Shown here one piece after another: positions 9,001 to 17,548 of a stretch of 59,757 nucleotides of DNA. How positions within the stretch are numbered: position 1 is the stretch's first letter; the number at the start of each line of letters is the position of its first letter. The DNA is from Anaerolineae bacterium (GTDB lineage: Bacteria; Chloroflexota; Anaerolineae; Aggregatilineales; UBA3940), in contig JAFGOY010000081.1 of assembly GCA_016926255.1 (NCBI GenBank), positions 1-59,757 on the forward strand. Direction: 5' to 3'. The notes beneath the pieces are model-generated. The model searched no databases, was not told the DNA's origin, and worked only from the letters and a program-made list of their open reading frames with translations. The translations under genes were made by a program, and so were the position numbers.

Positions 9001-12000
9001 TTGCAATATTGGGGTAGGAGTCGAGTTCAAAGCGGTATCCGGGCGATTCCGGCTGTTCGTCTTTCTTCTTCGACCGGTCATACTCGACCAGTGTGTTCAA
9101 TATGGTGTGATCGGTGTTAAGCAGGGCGATTGCGCAGCCGTCGGCGTTCAGCGACCGGGCGAAATATTCGGCGGCGTTGCCGGTGACCGTATCGAGGGCC
9201 AGCGACGAAGCGGCGATCCGCCCGGCTTCGAACAGGATGCTCAACTCGCGTTGGCGAGCGACCGTCTCCTGGAACAGGTGCGCGTTCTGGACGGAGATCG
9301 CCGCCTGGTTGGTGATCGTCTGCATGAGTTCGATCTGCTCTGGTTCAAACTCGCGGCTGGCTTCCGTTTCCTCGATGATGATCAGGCCGGTCAGCGCGTT
9401 GCCGATGATCAGTGGAACGATGATCGCTGACTTGTCACCGCGCTGAATCAGCGCCTCTTTCATGTGTTCCAGTTCGCCGTTGCCTTCTACATCCGGCACC
9501 GGCACCGGGACTTTATTCTGCAGGAGATTGTTGATCACCGGGTTATCTTCAAGCGGAATGGTGATGCTGTCCACCGACCCATCCGGGTTGGACGGGGATT
9601 GGATTGCCAGGGTGCCAATCGCCTGCTCCTCGTCGAAGAGGTAGACGCTGCCCTGAGCCGCGCCAATTGCCTTGACCAGTTCGTCAACCGTCGTCTGGAG
9701 GATGCTGTTCCGGTCGAGTGACGTACCGAGCGTTGAGGAGATGCGGTTGAGCAGCGCCAGGCGCTCGGAGCGGCTGTGGAGCGTGGCTGCGCGATCCTGG
9801 GCTTCTTCGAACAGGCGTGCGTTCTGGATCGCGACGGCGACCTGGTTGGCATATGCCGCCGCGACCTGGGAGTCGGCGGGAGCGTAGGCATGGGCCTCGG
9901 TCTTCTCGAAGATCATGATGCCTGCCATCACACCGCCGCTGACCATCGGCACGCCGAGCCAGCTTCGCAGGTGCCCGTGAGAGATCCGGTAGCCGGTGTC
10001 GTTGATGTCTCCCTCGGAACGGTCGTCGAGGAGCAGCGGGCGGCCATCCCGCGCGATCTCGCGGAACTGCGGCACCTGTTTGAGATTGACTTTCAGCCCC
10101 TTGTTCTCATCGATTGGACCGGTGCTGCGTGCGCCGATCAACTCGACGGTGTCCGTCTTGTCAACCAGCAGCCAGAGTTCCAGGTGATCGGTGTCGATCA
10201 CCTCGTTGGCCTGGTCGAGCGCGGTTTCGATCACGTGCTCCATGTCCAGTTCGCCGGTGATCTTGCGTGATGCCTCGTTGAGGGCGGCAAGCTGACGGCC
10301 ACGCAGGGCGATGTCGGCCTCAAGCATCGCGCGCTGGGTGATGTCTTCGAGCAGGATGACGACACCGGTCACCGTGTGTTGATCGTCAAGGCGCGGGTAG
10401 AGATAGATGTTGAGCGTGCGCACCGCGTCGGCGACCGGGTACTGGATGCCCGTCCGCTCGACCGGGCTGCTCTTTTCGACCACCGACTTTAAATCGTCCT
10501 GGAGGTCGAATTCGCCCAGCGTGGGCTGGGCTTTGAACAGGTTCTGCCCGACTAAATCTTCGCTCCAACCATACTGGTCACGGACAAACGAGTTGAGCGT
10601 TTCGACGATCCCCTCGGCATCGGTGACGATAATCCCCTGCTGGATCGATTCGACGACCGCTTCGGTATAGCTCTGAAGCTCCAGGGTTTCCTGGTAGAGG
10701 CGGGTGTTCTCCAGGGCGGATGCCGCCTGCTGGACGAACAGTTCGATGGGACGCAGGTCGGCGAGGGCAGGGCGTTTACCATTGGCCGGGCTGCGCAGGT
10801 TGATCACGCCGATGATCTCGGTTCCGGCGTACATCGGCAGGTAAATCTGGTCGTTTGGATGCCACGCGTCGGGATCGGCGTCTTCAAGGGCTGCCGCGTC
10901 GACATCGTCGACGATATCGACGATGTTGTCGATTACCCACTGATTCTCATGCGGCAGGAAATAGCACGAACCCTGACGCAGGGCGGCGAAATCCGGATCG
11001 TCGAAGCGGCGTGTCCAGAAATCGCCCGGCAGCAGTTGATCGCGGAGGGCGCGTTCTCCCTCTTCGTCATACCCGGCGGTGGCGAGAATCGCGTTCTCCT
11101 GTTCCTCGTTGAGCAGGGTGACGGACACTTTCTCCCAGCCGACCGAACGAATGCCGCGTGCGATGATCGCCAGCCGGTCATGGAGAACACGGGTCTGCTG
11201 GAGGGCGGTGGTAATCAGGTGTAGCTGCTGAAGCCGGTCGCGGTCGCTGGCTGCCAGTGCTGCCTCGCTCTGCACGGCCTGGTAGAGCCGGGCATTCTCA
11301 TACTCGACGACGATCTGGCTGGCAAGCAGGGTGAACATATCGCGGTCGTCATCGCCAAAGGCGGCACCGCTGCGTGTGCTGCCGACCAGCAGCACACCGC
11401 CGACCGTATCGACCTGCATCGGTAGAGCGATGAAGGTCTGGGTATTGAGCGTCTGGGCCAGCTTCGCCGCGCGTGTTTTGCGGTCGCCGCCGCGTGCGTA
11501 GACGACCGGTTCCTGCGTCTCGTAAACTTCGACCAGCAGGTCGGTGCCGTTGAGCTTCTCGACGACACGCTGGCTGCCGAGCAGCACCTGCTCGGCTTTG
11601 AGTTCGATGGGCAGGCGGCCTTCGGCGGCGATGATCCGCAGTTCGTGTTCCTTGCCGCTTCCCAGGGCCAGCACACACTGGTCGATGTCCATCTCCTCAA
11701 CCACCGAGGCGGCGATATCGGCCAGCACCATCTCCGGGCTGCGGGTCGTATCGACGCTTTCCATGATCCGGTGCAGCGCCAACAGTCGCTGGGCGCGGAT
11801 GTTGAGCAGTTCGTTTGCCTGCGAAAGCTCGACGTCCTTACGGATCATCTCCTGGGAGAGCTTGTCGAGTTCCTCGTAGCTCTTCTCAAGGTTCTTGAGG
11901 CTGCTGGCGAGTTCTTCGGCGCGCTCCTCTACCGAGCGGTAGAGGCGGCTGTTCTCGACGATCATCGATGCCTGGTTGCCGAAAATTTCCAGTAGTTCGA

Positions 12001-15000
12001 TGGCTTCGGCGCTCGGCTTCTGGCTGTTGCGAGGCTGGTCAACGACCAGCACGCCGATCTCGATATCGCTTGAGGAATGCAGCGGCACCATCAACACGTC
12101 GCCGTAATACCAGCGGCCCGTCTTGATCAGGTCACCGGGCATATCGATGCTGCGCGGCGGCAGCCCTAATTCCCCCACCAGTTCCTTGCTGTGGGTGAAG
12201 GGTACAAAATAGGAGTTGCTCATCCGGTGTAGGTCGTCGAAGTAGGACCTGACGGTCCGCCAACTGATCGTGTGAGCATCGAGCTTGCTTAACTCGCTGA
12301 TCGAGAGGCCGGTGTGAGCCACATAATGCAGGTTTTCGTGCTCCTCGTCGAGCACGCCGACCAGCGCGACGTTGAACCCGGCAGTTTCGACGATGGCCCT
12401 GGTCACCGAGGTGAGGTTCCCTTCAATCGACTGGTCGCCCCGGAAGGCGCGGCCCAGTTCGAAAATCTGGGTCATCTGCTCGGCACGGCGGGTGAGTTGA
12501 TCGGAACGCTCGACCTGTTCCATGTGGCGCGTGGCGTTGGTGACGGCGATGGTCGCCTGGGATGAGAGTGCCTGGGCGAACTCGGCGGCGCTCTGTTTCA
12601 AACCCCTGGGCTTGTCGCTGTACAGCCCGATCACGCCGACCGAGCGACCCTCGAACAGGATCGGAACGAGCAGTGCCGACTGGGCACCCTCGATGGGGCG
12701 GGGGTAATGGGAAACCTTGTTGAAGTCCTCGATCAGCAGGGTTTCGCCGCTGCGGGCCGCAGCCAGTTCCAGGATGCGGGATTCTTCGCCAAGCTGGGAG
12801 CCATAGCTCGTCAGGGGTTTCGATACTTCCCCTTTTTCGTAGAAGTCGAATACCACGACGTTGGCCCAGGTCGCGCCTTCGGCGCGCTGTGCTTCGACGG
12901 CGATCACTTCGAGGATGCGTTCAAGCTCCAGCGTGGCATTCAACTCGCGGCTGACGCGAGAAACCGAACGCAGTTCGGCGGCGCGCTTGCGGAGCGTTTC
13001 GTCGGTGTCCTGGTAAAGGCGGGCGTTGTCGATCAGCGCGGCGGCCTGACCTGCGAAGATCGAGATCAGCCGCTGGTCGTCGTCGGCGAAATCGGAGCCG
13101 TCGGTTTTGTTCGATACCTGGAGCAGCCCGAAGCGCCGCCCACCGGCGCTGAGCGGGGCGAGCATTATCGTCCGCAGGTTGATGCTGCGGGCGATCTCGC
13201 GGATGCCCAGCATATCGATCTTCTCGTCGGTAAAGACGCTGTTCGAGACGAAATAATCAAGCTCGCGCCAGACATCGCGGGCCAGCCCACGCTTGCCGAT
13301 GTTCAGCGTGTATTGGGTAGCGATATCGTCGTCCACACCGTAGAACGGCTTACGGGCGATGAGGATGTTTTCTTCCGGTTCGTGCAGCAGGATACCGCAG
13401 ACTTCCACTTCGAGCAGTTCGGCGATGCGCTCGGTAAGCTGGTCGTAAAGCTCCTCCGGGTTGGTGAAGGCGCTCATCGTCTGGGCGATCTGCTGGAGGC
13501 CGGTCAGTTCTGCGACGCGGCTCTGCTCCTGCCCGTAAAGCTGGGCGCTGGCGACGAGGATCGCTGCCTGGTCTGCGTAGGTCTGGAGCAGCCGGATGTC
13601 TTCCATGCTGAACACGGTGCCGTCAATCTTGTTGGAGACCATCAGCACGCCGTTGCGCTCATCGCCGACGGCCATCGAGGCGAGGGCAACCGTTTTGACC
13701 CCGGCCATCTCGACCAGTTCGGACATATTCAATTCTTTGATCAGGTGGTCGCCAATGACGTTGTTGCTGAACCAGTAGCTGACCGTTTCCCACAGGCTGC
13801 GAGCCGGGGAACCCTTGCGCAGGGGGATCGAGAACTGGCTGGCAACGGCGTCGACCATGCCGTAAAACGGGCGCTGGGCGATCAACTGTTCCTGATCGCG
13901 GCTGTAGACCAGCACCCCGGCGATCTCGGTTTCCATCAGTTCGGCAACGCGAATCCCCAACTGGGCGTAAAGCTGGCGCGGGTCTTCCAGGGCGCTGATC
14001 GCCCCGGCGATTTTCTGGAGGCCCGACAGCTCGGTGACGCGAACCGCCTGGCTGCTGTACTGGCGGGCGTTCTCGATAGCGATGGCGGACTGTTCCGCGA
14101 TCAGTGATAAAATAGCCTGGTCGGTGCGGTCGAAGCGCCCGGATTCTTCGGTGTACAGTTCCAGCGTGCCGATGAACCGGTTGCGAACATAGAGCGGTGC
14201 AGCCAGCACGCTGCCGATAACCGGGGCTGTTTCTCTTTCGAGCAGCGGCGGATCGGTATGGAGGGTCGCATTGGTGATAATTAACGACTGGCGCTTACTG
14301 ACGATCCATCCGCCGTAGCCCTCGCCTCGCCGGTAGGTTTCGGTTTCCTTGCGGGTGGCTTCGACAAACGACTTCGGCCCGAAGCGCAGCATGGGGTGCA
14401 GAAGCTCGCTGCTCTGATCCCACAGGCAAATCTGGGCGGAATCAAAATCGATCAACCGCTGTGTGCCGTCGAGGGTGGCCTGCATCGTCTCTGACAGGTC
14501 AAGCGTCGAACTCATCGCCTGGGTGATCTCGCTGAGGAGTTGGAGCGCCTTTGGCGACCCGCGTTCCTCGCGGTCGAGCACCGGGAGGGGTTCCTCTTCA
14601 CTCATCACGACAATGAACTGAGACCGTTCGCCAACATTGACCTTGTGCGAGGTGGCCTCGATCTTTAACTGGCGAATAGCAAAAGTCGCCTGCCCTTCCA
14701 TCGCGAATAGTTCGAGGAACGCGTCGGAGGGTTCGACTCGCTGGGCAAGCAGCCATAGATCGGGTTCTTCGTTCTGCAATTCGAACCACCGGCGGGCCGT
14801 CTCGTTGGCATAGGTGACCTGCCCGCCGACATTGGCGACCAGCACCCCATTATTGGCCGATCCGAGATTGACCGGGATCAGTTCGTCGTCTTTGTTGAAT
14901 AACTGCTGGCGGCGGCTGTTGATCCGCGCCGATACCAGCACCCCGGCGACAATCAAGGCCCCGATGACCGATAGCAGTATCCCTGTAGAAACTAATTCGT

Positions 15001-15004
15001 TCAT
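6041..15004 (-). CDS. Giant hybrid-sensor histidine kinase with about 13 GAF and 3 PAS domains
   Basis: This uninterrupted 2987-residue frame encodes one membrane segment (about 9-27), a PAS-like domain (45-140), GAF1-7 (about 155-1438), a PAS domain (1445-1558), GAF8-13 (about 1575-2605), a third PAS domain (2625-2740), HisKA (2748-2815) and HATPase_c (2860-2975). The count comes from 13 repeats of the GAF-terminal signature of the form NARLY (ENARQY, DNARLY, ENSRLY, QNAHLF and others). Catalytic features are intact: His2756 in VSHELRTP, N-box NLVSN at 2873-2877, DTGIGI at 2905 and GTGLGL at 2936. Coiled coils occur near 1025-1070 and 2418-2442. Nearly all sensing modules would be cytosolic. 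Usual multi-GAF kinases carry one to five GAF domains. It is flanked by two receiver genes in the same direction. Ligands are unknown. Confidence 0.93.
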   Translation of the reverse strand: MNELVSTGILLSVIGALIVAGVLVSARINSRRQQLFNKDDELIPVNLGSANNGVLVANVGGQVTYANETARRWFELQNEEPDLWLLAQRVEPSDAFLELFAMEGQATFAIRQLKIEATSHKVNVGERSQFIVVMSEEEPLPVLDREERGSPKALQLLSEITQAMSSTLDLSETMQATLDGTQRLIDFDSAQICLWDQSSELLHPMLRFGPKSFVEATRKETETYRRGEGYGGWIVSKRQSLIITNATLHTDPPLLERETAPVIGSVLAAPLYVRNRFIGTLELYTEESGRFDRTDQAILSLIAEQSAIAIENARQYSSQAVRVTELSGLQKIAGAISALEDPRQLYAQLGIRVAELMETEIAGVLVYSRDQEQLIAQRPFYGMVDAVASQFSIPLRKGSPARSLWETVSYWFSNNVIGDHLIKELNMSELVEMAGVKTVALASMAVGDERNGVLMVSNKIDGTVFSMEDIRLLQTYADQAAILVASAQLYGQEQSRVAELTGLQQIAQTMSAFTNPEELYDQLTERIAELLEVEVCGILLHEPEENILIARKPFYGVDDDIATQYTLNIGKRGLARDVWRELDYFVSNSVFTDEKIDMLGIREIARSINLRTIMLAPLSAGGRRFGLLQVSNKTDGSDFADDDQRLISIFAGQAAALIDNARLYQDTDETLRKRAAELRSVSRVSRELNATLELERILEVIAVEAQRAEGATWANVVVFDFYEKGEVSKPLTSYGSQLGEESRILELAAARSGETLLIEDFNKVSHYPRPIEGAQSALLVPILFEGRSVGVIGLYSDKPRGLKQSAAEFAQALSSQATIAVTNATRHMEQVERSDQLTRRAEQMTQIFELGRAFRGDQSIEGNLTSVTRAIVETAGFNVALVGVLDEEHENLHYVAHTGLSISELSKLDAHTISWRTVRSYFDDLHRMSNSYFVPFTHSKELVGELGLPPRSIDMPGDLIKTGRWYYGDVLMVPLHSSSDIEIGVLVVDQPRNSQKPSAEAIELLEIFGNQASMIVENSRLYRSVEERAEELASSLKNLEKSYEELDKLSQEMIRKDVELSQANELLNIRAQRLLALHRIMESVDTTRSPEMVLADIAASVVEEMDIDQCVLALGSGKEHELRIIAAEGRLPIELKAEQVLLGSQRVVEKLNGTDLLVEVYETQEPVVYARGGDRKTRAAKLAQTLNTQTFIALPMQVDTVGGVLLVGSTRSGAAFGDDDRDMFTLLASQIVVEYENARLYQAVQSEAALAASDRDRLQQLHLITTALQQTRVLHDRLAIIARGIRSVGWEKVSVTLLNEEQENAILATAGYDEEGERALRDQLLPGDFWTRRFDDPDFAALRQGSCYFLPHENQWVIDNIVDIVDDVDAAALEDADPDAWHPNDQIYLPMYAGTEIIGVINLRSPANGKRPALADLRPIELFVQQAASALENTRLYQETLELQSYTEAVVESIQQGIIVTDAEGIVETLNSFVRDQYGWSEDLVGQNLFKAQPTLGEFDLQDDLKSVVEKSSPVERTGIQYPVADAVRTLNIYLYPRLDDQHTVTGVVILLEDITQRAMLEADIALRGRQLAALNEASRKITGELDMEHVIETALDQANEVIDTDHLELWLLVDKTDTVELIGARSTGPIDENKGLKVNLKQVPQFREIARDGRPLLLDDRSEGDINDTGYRISHGHLRSWLGVPMVSGGVMAGIMIFEKTEAHAYAPADSQVAAAYANQVAVAIQNARLFEEAQDRAATLHSRSERLALLNRISSTLGTSLDRNSILQTTVDELVKAIGAAQGSVYLFDEEQAIGTLAIQSPSNPDGSVDSITIPLEDNPVINNLLQNKVPVPVPDVEGNGELEHMKEALIQRGDKSAIIVPLIIGNALTGLIIIEETEASREFEPEQIELMQTITNQAAISVQNAHLFQETVARQRELSILFEAGRIAASSLALDTVTGNAAEYFARSLNADGCAIALLNTDHTILNTLVEYDRSKKKDEQPESPGYRFELDSYPNIAKAITEQRVIVLETGSPDLSAAEADWLSQRATAGLLILPLGVRDEAIGMAELWYTREGHQFAQRDLRLANALGSSVATAMENARLHDETEQRLDELSQINELSRAITQIISIEDLYQMLISQVEKLFGANSLTIARRDKFSEKIIFPLAVRNGLRIGLEPVDANSDLYSHVLNTSEPLLISDNVMEKVSELGLKHIEEGLRSFLSIPLVSGEMHGVMAIEDYEGRVRFNEANLRVLNPIAAQVAVSIENARLYSELEQRLSETTTLQEVSRVVNSALDLQEIFERVVGELANAFKYPLIGLFTVEENGLQIQAHHGFSEEEVSRIKHLSLDAGIVGRAILQHTPQLVMNVRDDPDYLEIKDWVHNEIAVPIISDAEVLGVLSVSSGEDNPLDENDLALMRTFAGQVAAAMTNARLYAQMVQLSEELEQRVEERTAELREERDRIDTLYKIAVELTTSLDLDMVLNRALELVGEAVGADTGTLFLVDPQSDMLIHRASMEYDATLPPGGRRVELHRHEGLAGWVMDNQQSLVIDNVQVDPRWANIPGTEERRSLLGAPLVATGDVLGCIFFNSNTEGAFSEDHLTLVEAAARQVANAINNAELYRLIRDQAERLGVMLRSQQTEAAKSQAILESVADGVMVSDQAGEIILFNAAAERTLGLRRDQVLGRPSGELTGLYGSGAETWDTRFAAWQASPREYAGEFLSEQIEFEDRVVQVHVSPVLHGSEYLGLVSVFRDITREVMADRIKSEFVARVSHELRTPMTSIKGYADLLLLGAAGEVTPEQRRFLETVKSNADRLSLLVNDLLDISRIEQGQFELDIQPVQMNELVDDILAAFEGRKTEEGRSIELYAEIPEDLVPIEADYDRLMQIMTNLVSNAYQYTPDDGSVTISIKPDAEGIQIDVIDTGIGIPDEAKERVFERFFRGESQPLVFKHAGTGLGLSIVQQIIEMHSGRVWFESQEGEGSTFSIWLPYKFEETDMFTAGSPA

Positions 15005-15123
15005 AGTTCAACCACTTCTGATGAAAAACACCGATAACGTAGTCGTTTGCCTGGTTTTTTCACTTACAGGCCGCTCCGCTTTCGAAATCACTGCCCCGGA
15101 ACGGCGCTGACACCTTTTCCGGG

Positions 15124-16080
15124 CTACTTACTCTCCGGTTTTTTCTCTTCCTGCTTTTCGTCTTTCTTTTCTTCCGTTTTCTCTTCTTTTTTAGCCTGCT
15201 GTGCTTTGCGGCGGGCTTCTGCCGCTGCCTCGGTGATCTCACGGATGTCCGAAAACTTGCGTTCGGATGTGATCATCCCGACGGCGATTCGCATCAGCGG
15301 TACCAGTTTTTCGTTGCCCATGCCGTCGTCGATCTTCGTGCCGCCCTGTTCACGGTCGACATACGAGTAGTGGCTCTGGACTTCTTCGTTGAACCGCTTC
15401 TCGATCGCGGTTTTGATCTCCTCGCCATGCTCCAGGGTGGTGATCAATACGAAGTTGTCACCACCGGCATGGCCGATGAAATCCTCCGGCGAGCCTTTGT
15501 CATCGACGATCTCGCTGATCAGCATCGCCGAAAAACGAAGCACTTCATCCCCGGCGACAAAGCCATACTTGTCCTTGAATGCCTCGAAGAAAAGAATGCG
15601 CATGTCCATGTAGGCCCATTTTTCTTTGCGAAGCAGTTCGCGCAGTGCATCCTCGATCAGCCGCCCGCTGGGCAGGCCGGATCGCGGATCGGTCAGACCC
15701 ATGCGTTCAGAGGCGCGGATCGCGTTGGCGATACGCAGGTGAAGCTCTTCCATGTCGAAGGGCTTGGTAATGTAGTCATCGGCACCCAGTTCAAGCCCGG
15801 CGATTCGGTCGGTGCGCTCGTCTTTCTGGGTCAGGAAGATGACCGGGATGTGCTTGGTGCGGGTGTTGGTACGCAGTGTCTTGCACAGAGTGTAACCATC
15901 TGTATCAGGCAGATTGATGTCGAGGATGATCAGTTGAGGAAGCTGCTGCTGTGTCTGCTTGAGTGCTGCGTCACCGCGCGTGGCGACTGCAATGTCGTAC
16001 CCCTGCCCGGTGAAATATATCTTGAGCATGTTGGCTATGTCTGGTTCGTCATCGACAACCAGGATTCTGCCTTTGGACAT
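15124..16080 (-). CDS. Receiver plus degenerate GGDEF-like protein
   Basis: The 318-residue protein has a receiver domain (about 1-122; DDEPD near the start, phospho-acceptor Asp54 in IILDINLP, Lys106 in ITKPF) and then a GGDEF-like domain (about 127-285). The signature reads GGDNF at 206-210, with Asn where diguanylate cyclases have the catalytic Glu, so synthesis of c-di-GMP is doubtful; it may bind nucleotide or partner proteins. The C-terminal 35 residues are almost entirely Lys, Glu and Gln, probably a disordered tail or coiled coil. The ATG has GGAGG ten bases upstream. It is the first gene of the unit that continues into the giant kinase (119-base gap) and the single receiver. Confidence 0.85.
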   Translation of the reverse strand: MSKGRILVVDDEPDIANMLKIYFTGQGYDIAVATRGDAALKQTQQQLPQLIILDINLPDTDGYTLCKTLRTNTRTKHIPVIFLTQKDERTDRIAGLELGADDYITKPFDMEELHLRIANAIRASERMGLTDPRSGLPSGRLIEDALRELLRKEKWAYMDMRILFFEAFKDKYGFVAGDEVLRFSAMLISEIVDDKGSPEDFIGHAGGDNFVLITTLEHGEEIKTAIEKRFNEEVQSHYSYVDREQGGTKIDDGMGNEKLVPLMRIAVGMITSERKFSDIREITEAAAEARRKAQQAKKEEKTEEKKDEKQEEKKPESK

Positions 16081-16182
16081 ACGTTATTTGCCTCCGTGCA
16101 TCAGGCTCATTGGTAAAAGACTACTCGACACTTATGACCTGTTGATAACTTGTATCGTTAAAAGGGCGCATTACTTCATCTA

Positions 16183-16188
16183 ATTATA
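16183..16188 (-). promoter_or_regulatory. Candidate -10 for the receiver/giant-kinase operon
   Basis: Minus-strand TATAAT about 100 bases upstream of the start at 16080. No good -35 is seen at 16-18 bases, so an activator may be needed or the call may be chance. Confidence 0.4.
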
Positions 16189-16236
16189 GACTAAAAGCAA
16201 ATTTCAGGCTTGGTGTGAACCCATACCGCGAATGGT

Positions 16237-16277
16237 TGTAATGTTTTGCTAATGTCGGCAGCCAGAAAACGGCTGCC
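16237..16277. repeat. Constant-flank/variable-hairpin repeat, copy 1
   Basis: The flank TAATGTTTTGCTAATGTCGG leads into a hairpin (GGCAGCC, loop AGAAAAC, GGCTGCC). The same flank with a different hairpin occurs at 25303-25346. Confidence 0.5.
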
Positions 16278-16311
16278 CCTGGGCCTGGAGCAGGTTCGGC
16301 ACGTTCCTGTT

Positions 16312-16433
16312 CGAACCCCTTTCGACGAACTTTCGGTTCGCCTACGAACTTCAGTTCGCCTACGAACTTCGGTTCGCCACTGGGGGAAATGGCTAATCGG
16401 CGTCTTGCCGATTTGCAGCCGAGAGCGGCTGCC
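16312..16433. repeat. Expanded C-run/G-run hairpin repeat
   Basis: A CCCC run (16317-16320) and a GGGGG run (16382-16386) flank three 18-19-base tandem units of the form CGAACTTCGGTTCGCCTA (16326-16380), each self-complementary. Two more hairpins follow: AATCGGC/GCCGATT at about 16395-16413 and GCAGCCG/CGGCTGC at about 16415-16432. It is related to the element at 29740-29801 and ends at the stop codon of the reductase gene. Bases 16081-16432 hold no gene. Confidence 0.6.
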
Positions 16434-17548
16434 TACGCCCGACCGGGTAGGGGGAAAGTCCGCAGCGCGCGCCGGGCGCGCTCCCGCACCTGGGCGATAT
16501 GGGCCGGAGAGACCTCCCGCTCAAAGCTGCGCAGCCCGCTCAACCTGAACCCGTGACGGCGCGCCAGCGTGTCGATCTCCCGCACCCGCTCGACCTCGAT
16601 CCGGCGGCCCAGGGTGTAATCTTCGTAGCGACCTTCCATTGCCAGCACCATCGTCTCGGCCATGCAGGCGTAGGCTTTGCCGGGCGGGAAGCCGAAATCG
16701 AAGTGAAAATCGACCGGGCCGGGCACTTCGACCATGCCACCTTCGATGACCAGCACGTCTTTTCGCTCCGCTGCCACCCGCTTCGACACGTCACGCGGGC
16801 GGGCCACGTCGAGCACCACCGCACCCGGTTTGAGGTGCTTCGGCTCGATGATCGCCTCGATTGCGCTGGTGACCGTCATGATCAGGTCGGCCTCGTGGAT
16901 CAGGTTGATGTCGGTGCTGGTGACCAGTTCGGCCCTGCCGCCCTCACAGCGCTCGCGGACGGCGTCAAGCTTCTCCGCGCTGCGCCCAATCAGTGTCAGG
17001 TGCGGCACCTGGGTCGAGAGCAGTTCGGAGCAGGCCGACCCGATTGCCCCGGTCGCGCCGACCACCGCCGTCTTTGCCCGGTCGATGTCGATGTCCATCA
17101 GCCGGGCCGCTTCCAGGATCGCCTGGGCAGCGATGGCGACCGTGTAGGCGTCGCCGGTCGTCACCGGGATGTCGAGATTCTCGGCGATGGTGATCCCCGC
17201 ATCGCCCACCACCGACGTAAACGCGCCGAGGCCCAGCACCCGCGCGCCCAGCTTTTCGGCCAGGTGCCCGGTCTGGATGATCTTCCGGTAGACGGCGCGC
17301 TCAGGGATTTCGAGCATGCGCTGGGGGGTGTAAGGCGCGGCGATGAACCAGCCGGTGATCCCGGTGCCGGTTGCCGCCGAACGGATGCCGTCGATCTGCG
17401 AGATGTAGACCGGCGGCCAGAAGGTACACAGGAAATGGATCATACTTTCCGGGAGCACGCGTCCGAGGGTGGGATATTTGCGCGTTACGTCGCTTTTCGG
17501 GTCGATGGGGTGGATGATGAACGCGAATGTATTTTCCTGACTTACCAC
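16433..17548 (-). CDS. NAD(P)-dependent reductase resembling cyanobacterial acyl-ACP reductase
   Basis: The 371-residue protein has a Rossmann dinucleotide-binding site (VVGATGAIGSACSELL, about 164-179) and aligns by eye along its length with the COG5322 family, whose characterised member is cyanobacterial long-chain acyl-ACP reductase (AAR). Shared landmarks are LGLGAFTSVVG, the TTGDAYT stretch, IGRSAEKLDAV, and GKAYACMAETMVLAMEG near the end. Cys295 of that last motif falls where AAR has its thioester-forming Cys294. The family is also annotated as predicted amino-acid or shikimate dehydrogenase. If the parallel holds it would reduce a fatty acyl thioester to an aldehyde. The GTG start has GGAGG five bases upstream and overlaps the preceding gene by seven bases. 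No aldehyde-deformylating oxygenase is in the window. Confidence 0.65.
   Translation of the reverse strand: MVSQENTFAFIIHPIDPKSDVTRKYPTLGRVLPESMIHFLCTFWPPVYISQIDGIRSAATGTGITGWFIAAPYTPQRMLEIPERAVYRKIIQTGHLAEKLGARVLGLGAFTSVVGDAGITIAENLDIPVTTGDAYTVAIAAQAILEAARLMDIDIDRAKTAVVGATGAIGSACSELLSTQVPHLTLIGRSAEKLDAVRERCEGGRAELVTSTDINLIHEADLIMTVTSAIEAIIEPKHLKPGAVVLDVARPRDVSKRVAAERKDVLVIEGGMVEVPGPVDFHFDFGFPPGKAYACMAETMVLAMEGRYEDYTLGRRIEVERVREIDTLARRHGFRLSGLRSFEREVSPAHIAQVRERARRALRTFPLPGRA

Noticed and set aside
12707-14107. A 466-codon plus-strand frame opposite the giant kinase gene (and others at 6533-7819 and 8363-9430)
   Set aside because: They mirror the kinase frame in GC-rich DNA, show no domain, and have Asp/Gly/Val/His-biased composition typical of antisense shadows.
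16326-16380. Three short tandem units that could be taken for a CRISPR start
   Set aside because: Units are 18-19 bases, directly adjacent, self-complementary, with no spacers and no cas genes.
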